From positions 1 through 10,611 of the forward strand of contig MGWJ01000114.1 in assembly GCA_001800945.1 (NCBI GenBank): a stretch of 10,611 bases of DNA, in the 5' to 3' direction. The notes under the pieces are model-generated. The model had not been told where the DNA came from. It saw only the letters and a list, made by a program, of their open reading frames with translations, and did not search any database. Source of the DNA: Flavobacteria bacterium RIFCSPLOWO2_12_FULL_31_7. Its GTDB lineage: Bacteria; Bacteroidota; Bacteroidia; Flavobacteriales; Flavobacteriaceae. How positions within the stretch are numbered: the stretch's first letter is position 1; each line of letters opens with the position of its first letter. Made by a program: the position numbers and the translations under genes. Of the stretch, positions 1-5,659 are shown in pieces.

Positions 1-165
1 GATTTTCGATAACATACTCAAAACTCGACCTTGAAAATGTCCACTTAACATTCTCGGTTGTAAAATTTTTTGATGCGTTTCTTTATTTAATTTGGTTAAT
101 AATCCTGGTTCTGGTTGAGAATGATTAGCCACGTAATTTTCTAAATCTTCTGATATAAAATGCAT
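1..165 (-). CDS. O-methyltransferase, N-terminal part (gene runs off the left edge)
   Basis: The reverse strand from ATG at 165 stays open for 55 codons to the window edge, starting MHFISEDLENYVANHSQ and continuing through KILQPRMLSGHFQGRVLS. I recognise this as the N-terminal helical region of a SAM-dependent O-methyltransferase of the caffeoyl-CoA O-methyltransferase-like family (COG4122 type) that is common in Flavobacteriaceae. The SAM-binding glycine-rich motif would lie just beyond the edge, so the catalytic part cannot be inspected. The family methylates small hydroxylated substrates in the cytoplasm; the substrate here is unknown. The gene is divergent from rlmN and has its own -7 element about 22 bases upstream. 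The start is supported by an in-frame ATG that matches the usual family N terminus as I remember it. The family call is by recognition only. Confidence 0.8.
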   Translation of the reverse strand, partial: MHFISEDLENYVANHSQPEPGLLTKLNKETHQKILQPRMLSGHFQGRVLSMLSKI

Positions 166-187
166 AATTGTAATAAATTTCAAAGTA

Positions 188-195
188 CAAAAGTA
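188..195 (-). promoter_or_regulatory. -7 promoter element for the O-methyltransferase gene
   Basis: On the reverse strand this reads TACTTTTG, a full match to the Bacteroidota -7 consensus TAnnTTTG, and it is the same octamer found before rlmN. It ends 22 bases before the ATG, so transcription would begin roughly 15 to 20 bases upstream of the start. I see no convincing -33 TTTG at the expected distance. Confidence 0.55.
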
Positions 196-212
196 CAAAT
201 TCCAATGTTTTA

Positions 213-255
213 AACACAGATTAAAGAAATTTCTAAAATTTTTAAAATCTGTGTT
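213..255. repeat. Inverted repeat AACACAGATT / AATCTGTGTT in the divergent intergenic region
   Basis: AACACAGATT at 213-222 is matched by its exact reverse complement at 246-255 across a 23-base AT-rich spacer. It sits between the divergent O-methyltransferase and rlmN promoters. The arms resemble an 'AAATCTGTGTTA' intergenic repeat that I recall from flavobacterial genomes, so it may be a dispersed repeat and not a site specific to these genes. It has no T-tract on either side and is unlikely to be a terminator. Confidence 0.5.
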
Positions 256-270
256 AGTTCAAATTGATAC

Positions 271-316
271 AACTTGTCCCGAATTTCGGGATTGAAAATT
301 GATTAATTGGCACATT
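271..316. repeat. Dispersed hairpin repeat, copy upstream of rlmN
   Basis: This copy contains the palindrome TCCCGAATTTCGGGA (277-291; 7-bp arms around one T), preceded by AACTTG and followed by TTGAAAATTGATTAATTGG and CACATT. The same blocks recur in the tandem repeat at 4795-5068; the stretch AACTTGTCCCGAATTTCGGG and the following AT are identical there. Compared with those copies, this one lacks an 8-base block (CGACAAAT) just after the hairpin. The element lies immediately in front of the rlmN promoter and supplies its likely -33 TTG. There is no transposase gene in the window. Confidence 0.75.
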
Positions 317-329
317 AGTAGTACTTTTG
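299..329 (+). promoter_or_regulatory. rlmN promoter (-33 TTG and -7 TACTTTTG)
   Basis: TACTTTTG at 322-329 matches the Bacteroidota consensus TAnnTTTG fully. A TTG at 299-301 lies 20 bases upstream, a normal spacing for the -33 element. The -7 box ends only four bases before the rlmN ATG at 334, so the transcript should be leaderless or nearly so. The -33 part comes from the repeat element at 271-316. Confidence 0.6.
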
Positions 330-333
330 CACC

Positions 334-1374
334 ATGCAAGCAGAAAAAAAAGATATCAGAGCTTTATCTAAAGAGCAATTAAGAGAATTTTTCGTATCCA
401 ATGGCGACAAAGCTTTTCGTGGAAATCAAATTTACGAATGGTTATGGAGCAAAAGTGCCCATTCATTTGAAAATATGACGAATGTTTCAAAGGAAACTCG
501 CGCTATGTTAGAAGCTAACTTCGTAATTAATCATGTAAAAGTCGACACGATGCAACGTAGTGAAGACGGAACTGTGAAAAACGCGGTTCGTTTGCACGAT
601 GACTTAATTGTAGAAAGTGTACTGATTCCAACAAAAACTAGAACAACTGCTTGTGTTTCTAGTCAAGTTGGTTGTAGTTTAGATTGCAATTTCTGTGCTA
701 CCGCTCGATTAAAACGCATGAGAAATTTAACACCAGGAGAAATTTACGATCAAGTGGTGGCGATTGATAATGAAAGTAAATTGTATTATGACAGACCACT
801 TTCCAATATTGTTTTTATGGGAATGGGTGAACCACTTATGAATTACCCCAACGTAATGAAAGCCATTGACATGATTACATCTGAAGAAGGTTTAGGTATG
901 TCGCCAAAACGCATTACAGTTTCTACTTCTGGCGTTTCGAAAATGATCAAAAAGATGGCAGATGATGATGTGAAATTCAATTTAGCGGTTTCTTTGCATT
1001 CAGCAATTGAAAAAACTCGAAACGAAATTATGCCATTTACCAAAAGTTTTCCTTTACCAGAATTACGCGAAGCTTTAGAATATTGGTATGCCAAAACAAA
1101 AAACAAAATCACTTATGAATATGTAGTTTGGAAAGGCATTAACGACGACAAAGCCTCAATTGATGCGTTGGTTAAATTCTGCAAATATGTACCTAGTAAA
1201 GTCAACTTAATTGAATACAACGCCATTGACGACGGCGATTTCCAACAAGCTAGTGAAAAAGCTACAAACGATTACATTGCCGCTTTAGAAAAAAACAATA
1301 TTGTGGTAAAAGTTCGAAGAAGTCGTGGTAAAGATATTGATGCCGCTTGCGGACAATTGGCGAATAAATCATAA
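334..1374 (+). CDS. rlmN: Dual-specificity 23S rRNA / tRNA adenine-C2 methyltransferase
   Basis: RlmN is a radical SAM enzyme that methylates C2 of adenine 2503 in 23S rRNA and of adenine 37 in some tRNAs, improving translational accuracy. The 346-residue length is normal. The radical SAM cluster motif CxxxCxxC is present at C114, C118 and C121 (GCSLDCNFCATA). The two catalytic cysteines that handle the methyl group are C107 (in ACVSSQ) and C339 (in DIDAACGQL), equivalent to E. coli C118 and C355. The GMGEP SAM-binding motif is at 163-167. The N-terminal 90 residues form the accessory RNA-binding domain. The ATG start follows a promoter directly. The gene is monocistronic, ending in a strong terminator shared with the convergent outer-membrane gene. 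All expected active-site residues are intact. RlmN is preferred over Cfr, given the housekeeping context and overall sequence. Confidence 0.97.
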   Translation: MQAEKKDIRALSKEQLREFFVSNGDKAFRGNQIYEWLWSKSAHSFENMTNVSKETRAMLEANFVINHVKVDTMQRSEDGTVKNAVRLHDDLIVESVLIPTKTRTTACVSSQVGCSLDCNFCATARLKRMRNLTPGEIYDQVVAIDNESKLYYDRPLSNIVFMGMGEPLMNYPNVMKAIDMITSEEGLGMSPKRITVSTSGVSKMIKKMADDDVKFNLAVSLHSAIEKTRNEIMPFTKSFPLPELREALEYWYAKTKNKITYEYVVWKGINDDKASIDALVKFCKYVPSKVNLIEYNAIDDGDFQQASEKATNDYIAALEKNNIVVKVRRSRGKDIDAACGQLANKS

Positions 1375-1403
1375 AAAAAGAGAGCAAAATGCTCTCTTTT
1401 TTT
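1373..1403. terminator. Bidirectional intrinsic terminator between rlmN and the convergent outer-membrane gene
   Basis: GAGAGCA (1380-1386) pairs with TGCTCTC (1390-1396) around an AAA loop. The stem is flanked by seven A's on the left and at least seven T's on the right, so each strand carries a hairpin followed by a U-tract. It overlaps the rlmN stop codon and lies 18 bases past the stop of the minus-strand gene at 1422. Confidence 0.9.
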
Positions 1404-1421
1404 ATTTAAGTAATATTTTAA

Positions 1422-2150
1422 TTAGTTTCCAAAACCAATTCTACAACCTAATTGGAAATTAGGAATAGTTTCTTTTACACTATTTGGTTTTAAATAATAA
1501 TTATAATTTCCAGTACCTGAATCGTATTCATAATTTTCAGTTAAAAAATCATGTTTTACAGAAGCAAAACCAATTCCTAAAAAATATTCAAAACTAATAT
1601 TTGAATCCCAAAATACTTGTTTAGCAATAGTTAAAGCTAAACCTGATTTAGTTCTTGAATCTTTTTCACCAATTATATTATAATTTGTTGAATTATATGA
1701 TTCATTAGTATATTCTCTATTATTTGTTCTTGAAAATAATTGAAGTCCGAAAGACCAACCTTCAATAGCATCATAATCTGAAGAAGGATAAAATTTAATT
1801 CCACCTCTAAAAGCAGTTCCCATTGCTGCTTTAGTTGTGAAAGTAGAACCATCACCTGTATATCCATCATCGAAAATACCAAAGTTTTCATATAAACCAT
1901 AAGTTATACCTGCTGAAGCCTCTACACTTAATTTTTTGGCGAAACGATATTCCGCAATCACAGGAAATTCTCCAGAAATATAACTAAAAACATCAGTTTT
2001 AACAGTCCATTTATAAGCTTCTGAAACAGCTTTCATACTTGATGAAGGCGAATATACTTTGATTTTACTTGATGTTTGTTCTGTAGCACCATTAGTTTGA
2101 GCAAATGAAAAACCAGAAACTAGCAGACTCAGAAAAATAATTTTTTTCAT
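1422..2150 (-). CDS. Outer-membrane beta-barrel protein, function unknown
   Basis: The 242-residue product has a Sec signal peptide (MKKIIFLSLLVSGFSFA, cleavage about residue 17, before Gln18). The rest alternates hydrophobic and polar residues in the manner of an outer-membrane barrel, with aromatic-rich strands such as WTVKTDVFSYISG, EYRFAKKLSVEASAG and FEYFLGIGFASV. It ends in a typical strand (NFQLGCRIGFGN). The size suits an 8- to 10-strand barrel. Passages such as 'EYRFAKKLSVEASAG' recall the small outer-membrane proteins annotated as DUF3575 or outer-membrane beta-barrel in Bacteroidota, but I cannot assign the family. It is divergent from the gene at 2224 across a palindromic promoter region and convergent with rlmN. 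No transport substrate can be inferred. Confidence 0.8.
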   Translation of the reverse strand: MKKIIFLSLLVSGFSFAQTNGATEQTSSKIKVYSPSSSMKAVSEAYKWTVKTDVFSYISGEFPVIAEYRFAKKLSVEASAGITYGLYENFGIFDDGYTGDGSTFTTKAAMGTAFRGGIKFYPSSDYDAIEGWSFGLQLFSRTNNREYTNESYNSTNYNIIGEKDSRTKSGLALTIAKQVFWDSNISFEYFLGIGFASVKHDFLTENYEYDSGTGNYNYYLKPNSVKETIPNFQLGCRIGFGN

Positions 2151-2166
2151 GTTAAATATTTATTAA

Positions 2167-2202
2167 AAATTTTGGCAAATATATATATATTTGCTCAAAT
2201 TT
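2167..2202. promoter_or_regulatory. Palindromic bidirectional promoter/operator between divergent envelope genes
   Basis: The central 20 bases, GCAAATATATATATATTTGC (2175-2194), form a perfect palindrome. Symmetry extends to 2167-2202 with only two mismatched pairs (2173/2196 and 2174/2195). Each half carries a TATATTTG match to the TAnnTTTG -7 consensus: 2186-2193 on the plus strand, 30 bases before the gene at 2224, and 2176-2183 on the minus strand, 25 bases before the gene starting at 2150. I see no -33 element at the usual 17-23 base spacing in either direction. The symmetry suggests either two polymerase sites that exclude each other or a regulator-binding site on top of both promoters. 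Confidence 0.6.
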
Positions 2203-2223
2203 ATTAATCACCTAAATTAAATC

Positions 2224-3708
2224 ATGAAAAAAATCTTATTTACCTTACTTGTTTTATCACAAGTGGCTATTTCTCAGGAAATTACATTAAAATGGGCGGA
2301 AAAAATCCCAACTAAAGGTTACATCTCAATTTTAGGAGGAAAAAACGGTTTGTATTACACAACACATACAAATAAAGAAGATCAGCTTATTGGACGTACT
2401 TACGACAGTAATATGAACTTGAAAAATGAGAAAAACATTACTTTTAATTTAGAAGATAAAAAATATTTATACGGTGGTGCTTATTTCTTAAATAACAATA
2501 TTTTGCACTTTATTACTGAAAGACAAAAAAAACAAGACAAAACGTTTTTATACACTGGATTCAGTGACTTCAACCTAAAAACTTTAGACAAACTAAATAT
2601 AGTTGACGAAGTAAATGATGACGAAAAATCTATTAATTTTGGATTAAGAAGTATTTCGCCTGACTCTACAAAAGTTTTGATTTATCATGAAAACACAGGA
2701 AGAAGAAAAGATCCAAATGTTTTAGTGTATAAAGTATACAACAGTAGTATTACAGAAATTATCAATGAAGGCGCAGCTTCTCTACCAATTAAATCTAAAA
2801 ATTATAGCACGGAAGAAGTACGTACAGATAACGTAGGAAATGTTTACATTTTAGCTAGAATTATTAAAGAAAAAAACGAAAGAGTAAAAGGACAAAGTGA
2901 CTATTACTACAAACTAGTTGTTTTTGCAAAAGACAAAACTATTAAAGAATTTGATTTTGACTATGCTGATAATGATATTTCCTACATTGATATGATTCCA
3001 GGAAAAAACAATACGTTTTTCTGCACAGGATTTTTAACAAACCTAAAAGGCGGAAAGAAAAAATTATTATCAGACGAAATGTTTTTCGCAACTTTAGATT
3101 GTAATACTTTAAAATTAAGCGAATCTAAAATGATTAAAGTTCCAGGTTTATATCCTGACGAAATTAAAAGAAGTGAAGATTATGTACCTTATAAAATCAG
3201 AGCTATTTATGAAAAAAGTAATGGTGGTTTTTCAATTGTTGCTGAGCAATATAAATTAATTATTACAACTCATACCACTCAATACGGTACAACAACTCAT
3301 TATACTTATTACTATTGTGATATCGCTTGTATTCAAACAGACAAACAAACCAACATTGAATCAATTACAAGAATGCCAAAATATCAAAAAAATGCAGGAA
3401 ATCCATCAATAATTTCTACATTTAAAAATGATAAAACATATGTTGTTTATGAAGATTTATCTTCTAACTTAGCAGCAGAAAATGATAAGAAAACAAAAAG
3501 AAGTACAAAAACACTTTTCTCTTCTGACTCAAAAAACTCTTTGTTTTTATTTACAATTGATGCAGAAGGAAAACCTTCTAAAGAAGTTATTTATGATTAT
3601 AAAGAAAGTAAAATCAAACCAAGAATTATGACAAGTAGAGCAACCAATAATGGTGAGATCTTATTAAACGCTGACGACCAAATTGGTGTTCTTAAAATTG
3701 GAAAATAA
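2224..3708 (+). CDS. Secreted protein of unknown function, possibly beta-propeller-like
   Basis: I do not recognise this 494-residue protein. It begins with a clear Sec signal peptide (MKKILFTLLVLSQVAIS, cut near residue 17-18), with no lipoprotein cysteine. The mature part is rich in short beta-strand-like blocks separated by polar turns. One of these (LRSISPDSTKVLIYHEN, about residues 141-157) resembles the 'SPDGKxLvy' blades of WD40/TolB/Kelch-type propellers. Other blade-like pieces are GNVYILARI, NTFFCTGFL, GGFSIVAEQ and KTYVVYEDL. There is no evident type IX secretion C-terminal domain; the protein ends in GVLKIGK. A Thr/His/Tyr-rich stretch (TTHTTQYGTTTHYTYYY, near residues 347-363) is unusual. 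It is transcribed alone, from the palindromic region upstream to the terminator at 3716. A periplasmic or surface location is inferred from the signal peptide only. Confidence 0.75.
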   Translation: MKKILFTLLVLSQVAISQEITLKWAEKIPTKGYISILGGKNGLYYTTHTNKEDQLIGRTYDSNMNLKNEKNITFNLEDKKYLYGGAYFLNNNILHFITERQKKQDKTFLYTGFSDFNLKTLDKLNIVDEVNDDEKSINFGLRSISPDSTKVLIYHENTGRRKDPNVLVYKVYNSSITEIINEGAASLPIKSKNYSTEEVRTDNVGNVYILARIIKEKNERVKGQSDYYYKLVVFAKDKTIKEFDFDYADNDISYIDMIPGKNNTFFCTGFLTNLKGGKKKLLSDEMFFATLDCNTLKLSESKMIKVPGLYPDEIKRSEDYVPYKIRAIYEKSNGGFSIVAEQYKLIITTHTTQYGTTTHYTYYYCDIACIQTDKQTNIESITRMPKYQKNAGNPSIISTFKNDKTYVVYEDLSSNLAAENDKKTKRSTKTLFSSDSKNSLFLFTIDAEGKPSKEVIYDYKESKIKPRIMTSRATNNGEILLNADDQIGVLKIGK

Positions 3709-3715
3709 TACATTT

Positions 3716-3740
3716 AAAAACTCCTTAGGGAGTTTTTTTT
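3716..3740 (+). terminator. Intrinsic terminator after the unknown secreted-protein gene
   Basis: AAAAACTCC (3716-3724) pairs with GGAGTTTTT (3729-3737) around a four-base TTAG loop, followed by an eight-T run ending at 3740. It starts 8 bases after the stop codon and lies just upstream of the promoter for the polyprenyl synthase gene. Confidence 0.9.
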
Positions 3741-3755
3741 ATTTCTAGATTTCAC

Positions 3756-3763
3756 TACATTTG
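3756..3763 (+). promoter_or_regulatory. -7 promoter element of the polyprenyl synthase gene
   Basis: TACATTTG matches TAnnTTTG fully and ends seven bases before the ATG at 3771, so the mRNA leader would be zero to a few bases. The -33 region falls in the T-tract of the preceding terminator (3733-3740), with no clear TTTG there. Confidence 0.55.
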
Positions 3764-3770
3764 TTACTCC

Positions 3771-4751
3771 ATGAAAATCACCGAACAAATTAAAGAACCC
3801 ATAACCCATGAAATGGAACTTTTCGAAAAAAAGTTTCAAGAGGCTATGTCTTCTAAAGTGGCGCTACTAAACCGAATTACACATTATATTGTAAATCGAA
3901 AAGGAAAACAAATGCGACCAATGTTCGTATTTTTAACTGCTAAAATGGTTTCTGGTGGCAAAGTAAATGATAGAACATATCGTGGTGCTTCAGTTATTGA
4001 ATTAATTCACACCGCAACTTTAGTGCATGATGATGTAGTAGATGATAGTAACAAACGCCGAGGTTTTTTCTCTATCAACGCACTTTGGAAAAATAAAATT
4101 GCTGTTTTAGTTGGCGATTATTTACTTTCAAAAGGTTTACTACTTTCCATAGATAATAACGATTTCGATTTATTGAAAATCATTTCTATAGCCGTTCGAG
4201 AAATGAGCGAAGGAGAATTGCTTCAAATCGAAAAAGCCAGAAAACTAGACATTACAGAAGCTATTTATTACGAAATTATCCGACAAAAAACAGCCACACT
4301 TATTGCAGCCTGCTGTTCATTGGGAGCTTGTGCTGTAGCTCCAGAGGATAAAATTGTGATTGAAAAAATGCGCAAATTCGGAGAATTGATTGGTATGGCT
4401 TTTCAAATTAAAGATGATTTATTTGATTATACCGAAGATGCTATCGGAAAACCAACCGGAATTGACATTAAAGAACAAAAAATGACTTTGCCTTTAATTC
4501 ATACTCTAAACAATTGTTCTCCAAAAGAAAAAAGTTGGATTATCAATTCGATAAAAAATCACAATAAAGACAAAAAACGTGTAAAAGAAGTCATCGCTTT
4601 TGTAAAAAACAATGGCGGACTAACTTATGCCGAACAAAAAATGAAGCAATTTCAACAAGAAGCATTACTCCTTATACAAGACTTCCCCACATCTGTTTAT
4701 AAAGACTCCCTAACTTTGATGGTAAATTACGTGATTGAAAGAAAGATTTAA
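3771..4751 (+). CDS. Trans-polyprenyl diphosphate synthase (quinone side chain)
   Basis: This enzyme condenses isopentenyl diphosphate onto an allylic diphosphate to make an all-trans polyprenyl chain, most likely the menaquinone side chain. The 326-residue length is typical of the family. Visible motifs are GKQMRP (45-50, IPP binding), the first Asp-rich motif DDVVDD (87-92) followed by the RR of SNKRRG (96-97), and the second Asp-rich motif KDDLFD (214-219). A small residue (Ala82) five positions before the first motif argues against a short-chain farnesyl synthase and for a long product. Flavobacteriaceae mainly use MK-6, so a hexaprenyl product is a reasonable inference; the sequence alone does not fix chain length. 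An -7 element lies seven bases upstream of the ATG. A 335-base repeat-filled gap separates it from the sigma factor gene, so an operon link is doubtful. Confidence 0.93.
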   Translation: MKITEQIKEPITHEMELFEKKFQEAMSSKVALLNRITHYIVNRKGKQMRPMFVFLTAKMVSGGKVNDRTYRGASVIELIHTATLVHDDVVDDSNKRRGFFSINALWKNKIAVLVGDYLLSKGLLLSIDNNDFDLLKIISIAVREMSEGELLQIEKARKLDITEAIYYEIIRQKTATLIAACCSLGACAVAPEDKIVIEKMRKFGELIGMAFQIKDDLFDYTEDAIGKPTGIDIKEQKMTLPLIHTLNNCSPKEKSWIINSIKNHNKDKKRVKEVIAFVKNNGGLTYAEQKMKQFQQEALLLIQDFPTSVYKDSLTLMVNYVIERKI

Positions 4752-4753
4752 TC

Positions 4754-4779
4754 AATGTGCCAATTGTTCGATTTTCAAT
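4754..4779 (-). repeat. Inverted partial copy of the rlmN-proximal repeat
   Basis: Read on the minus strand, this segment matches 291-316 (the part of the element downstream of the hairpin) at 23 of 26 positions. The match includes the exact blocks ATTGAAAAT and AATTGGCACATT. It begins two bases after the stop codon of the polyprenyl synthase gene and points opposite to the tandem copies that follow. It lacks the CCCGAATTTCGGG hairpin. Confidence 0.65.
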
Positions 4780-4794
4780 AAGTCAATTATTGAT

Positions 4795-5068
4795 ACAACC
4801 ATTTTTAAACCGAAATCGTCTATATAAATAGAAGATTTAATTGGCATAACTTGTCCCGAATTTCGGGATCGACAAATTGAAAATTGACTAATTGCCATAC
4901 AACCATTTAAAAAACAAAATCGTCTATATAAATAGAAGATTTAATTGGCATAACTTGTCCCGAATTTCGGGATCGACAAATTGAAAATTGACTAATTGCC
5001 ATGCAACCATTTTAAAAACCAAATCGTCTATAATAATAGAAGCTAAAATTGGCACACTGAAAATTGAC
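4795..5068. repeat. 104-bp tandem repeat, two full units and one truncated unit
   Basis: Unit 1 is 4795-4898 and unit 2 is 4899-5002, exactly 104 bases each. They are nearly identical, differing only in the first 20 or so bases (TTTTTAAACCGAA against TTTAAAAAACAAA). Unit 3 (5003-5068) keeps the start (CAACCATTTT..CGTCTATA..ATAGAAG) and the end (TGAAAATTGAC) but has lost the central hairpin block. Each full unit holds the palindrome TCCCGAATTTCGGGA (4854-4868 and 4958-4972). It can be extended through flanking TTGTC and GACAA, and a second small hairpin is formed by TCTAT/ATAGA. TGGCA and TGCCA near the hairpin could close an outer stem. This array fills most of the gene-free stretch 4752-5086. 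I see no T-tract terminator and no convincing -7 box within it, and no gene. Confidence 0.85.
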
Positions 5069-5086
5069 ACATCGACTAATTTACAA

Positions 5087-5659
5087 ATGAAAGTAATAGC
5101 ATTACATAATAACGAACAACAATTAATTAGCGAAGCGATTGCTAATAATCGGCAAGCGCAACAACAATTGTATTCGAAATATGCTTCAAAAATGCTAAGT
5201 GTTTGCCGTCAGTACATTAAAGATGTTCACCATGCGGAAGATGTAATGATTACAGGTTTCATGAAAATGTTTACCAACTTGAAAAAATTTGAACATAAAG
5301 GCAGTTTCGAAGGTTGGATCAAACGCATTATGATTCATGAATGCATTGATTATTTGAGAGTCAAGAAAAACAACTTCAATCATAAAGACATTGACGATGT
5401 CATTTATTCTGAAGAAGAAGACAATTACGAAATGGAAGGCGACTTTTCTATTGATGACATTCAATTATTAATAGATAATTTACCTGAAGGATATAAAATG
5501 GTTTTCAATTTATATATCATTGAAGGCTATAAACACAATGAAATTGCCGAGTTATTAAACATTTCAGAAGGCACCTCAAAATCGCAACTTTCACACGCAA
5601 AGCGACAGTTGCAAACCCAAATTACCGAATTAAAAAACAAAAGCAATGGTACCAAATAA
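5087..5659 (+). CDS. ECF-type RNA polymerase sigma factor
   Basis: The 190-residue product is a two-domain sigma-70 family factor of the extracytoplasmic-function class. Region 2 spans about residues 26-92 (LYSKYASKMLSVCRQY, then HHAEDVMITGFMKMF for core and -10 contacts, then GSFEGWIKRIMIHECIDYLR). Region 4 spans about 124-178 with a helix-turn-helix in YKHNEIAELLNISEGTSKS. I chose the ATG at 5087. A longer reading from a TTG at 4988 would translate part of the tandem repeat, adding 33 residues unlike any sigma factor. The gene overlaps the next one by 14 bases, so the two are probably translationally coupled. TAATTTAC at 5077-5084 is only a weak match to a -7 element, so its promoter is uncertain and may be of an alternative type. 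Target genes are not visible. Confidence 0.93.
   Translation: MKVIALHNNEQQLISEAIANNRQAQQQLYSKYASKMLSVCRQYIKDVHHAEDVMITGFMKMFTNLKKFEHKGSFEGWIKRIMIHECIDYLRVKKNNFNHKDIDDVIYSEEEDNYEMEGDFSIDDIQLLIDNLPEGYKMVFNLYIIEGYKHNEIAELLNISEGTSKSQLSHAKRQLQTQITELKNKSNGTK

Noticed and set aside
843..1112. 89-codon reverse-strand open frame inside rlmN
   Set aside because: It is fully antisense to conserved RlmN sequence with intact motifs and has no supporting features.
4854..4868. CCCGAATTTCGGG hairpin as terminator of the polyprenyl synthase gene
   Set aside because: No T-tract follows either hairpin copy, the identical sequence recurs upstream of rlmN where no gene ends, and the nearest copy is 100 bases past the stop codon.
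4795..5068. CRISPR-like array
   Set aside because: The units are 104 bases and adjoin without unique spacers; there are no short 23-37-base repeats alternating with variable spacers, and no cas genes.
5077..5084. TAATTTAC as the sigma operon's -7 element
   Set aside because: It misses the last two consensus bases (TG) and has no TTG at normal spacing; the promoter of this operon was left unassigned.
4988..5086. N-terminal extension of the sigma factor from a TTG at 4988
   Set aside because: The extra 33 codons translate the third, degenerate unit of the 104-bp repeat and resemble no sigma factor; the ATG at 5087 gives a standard ECF length and start.
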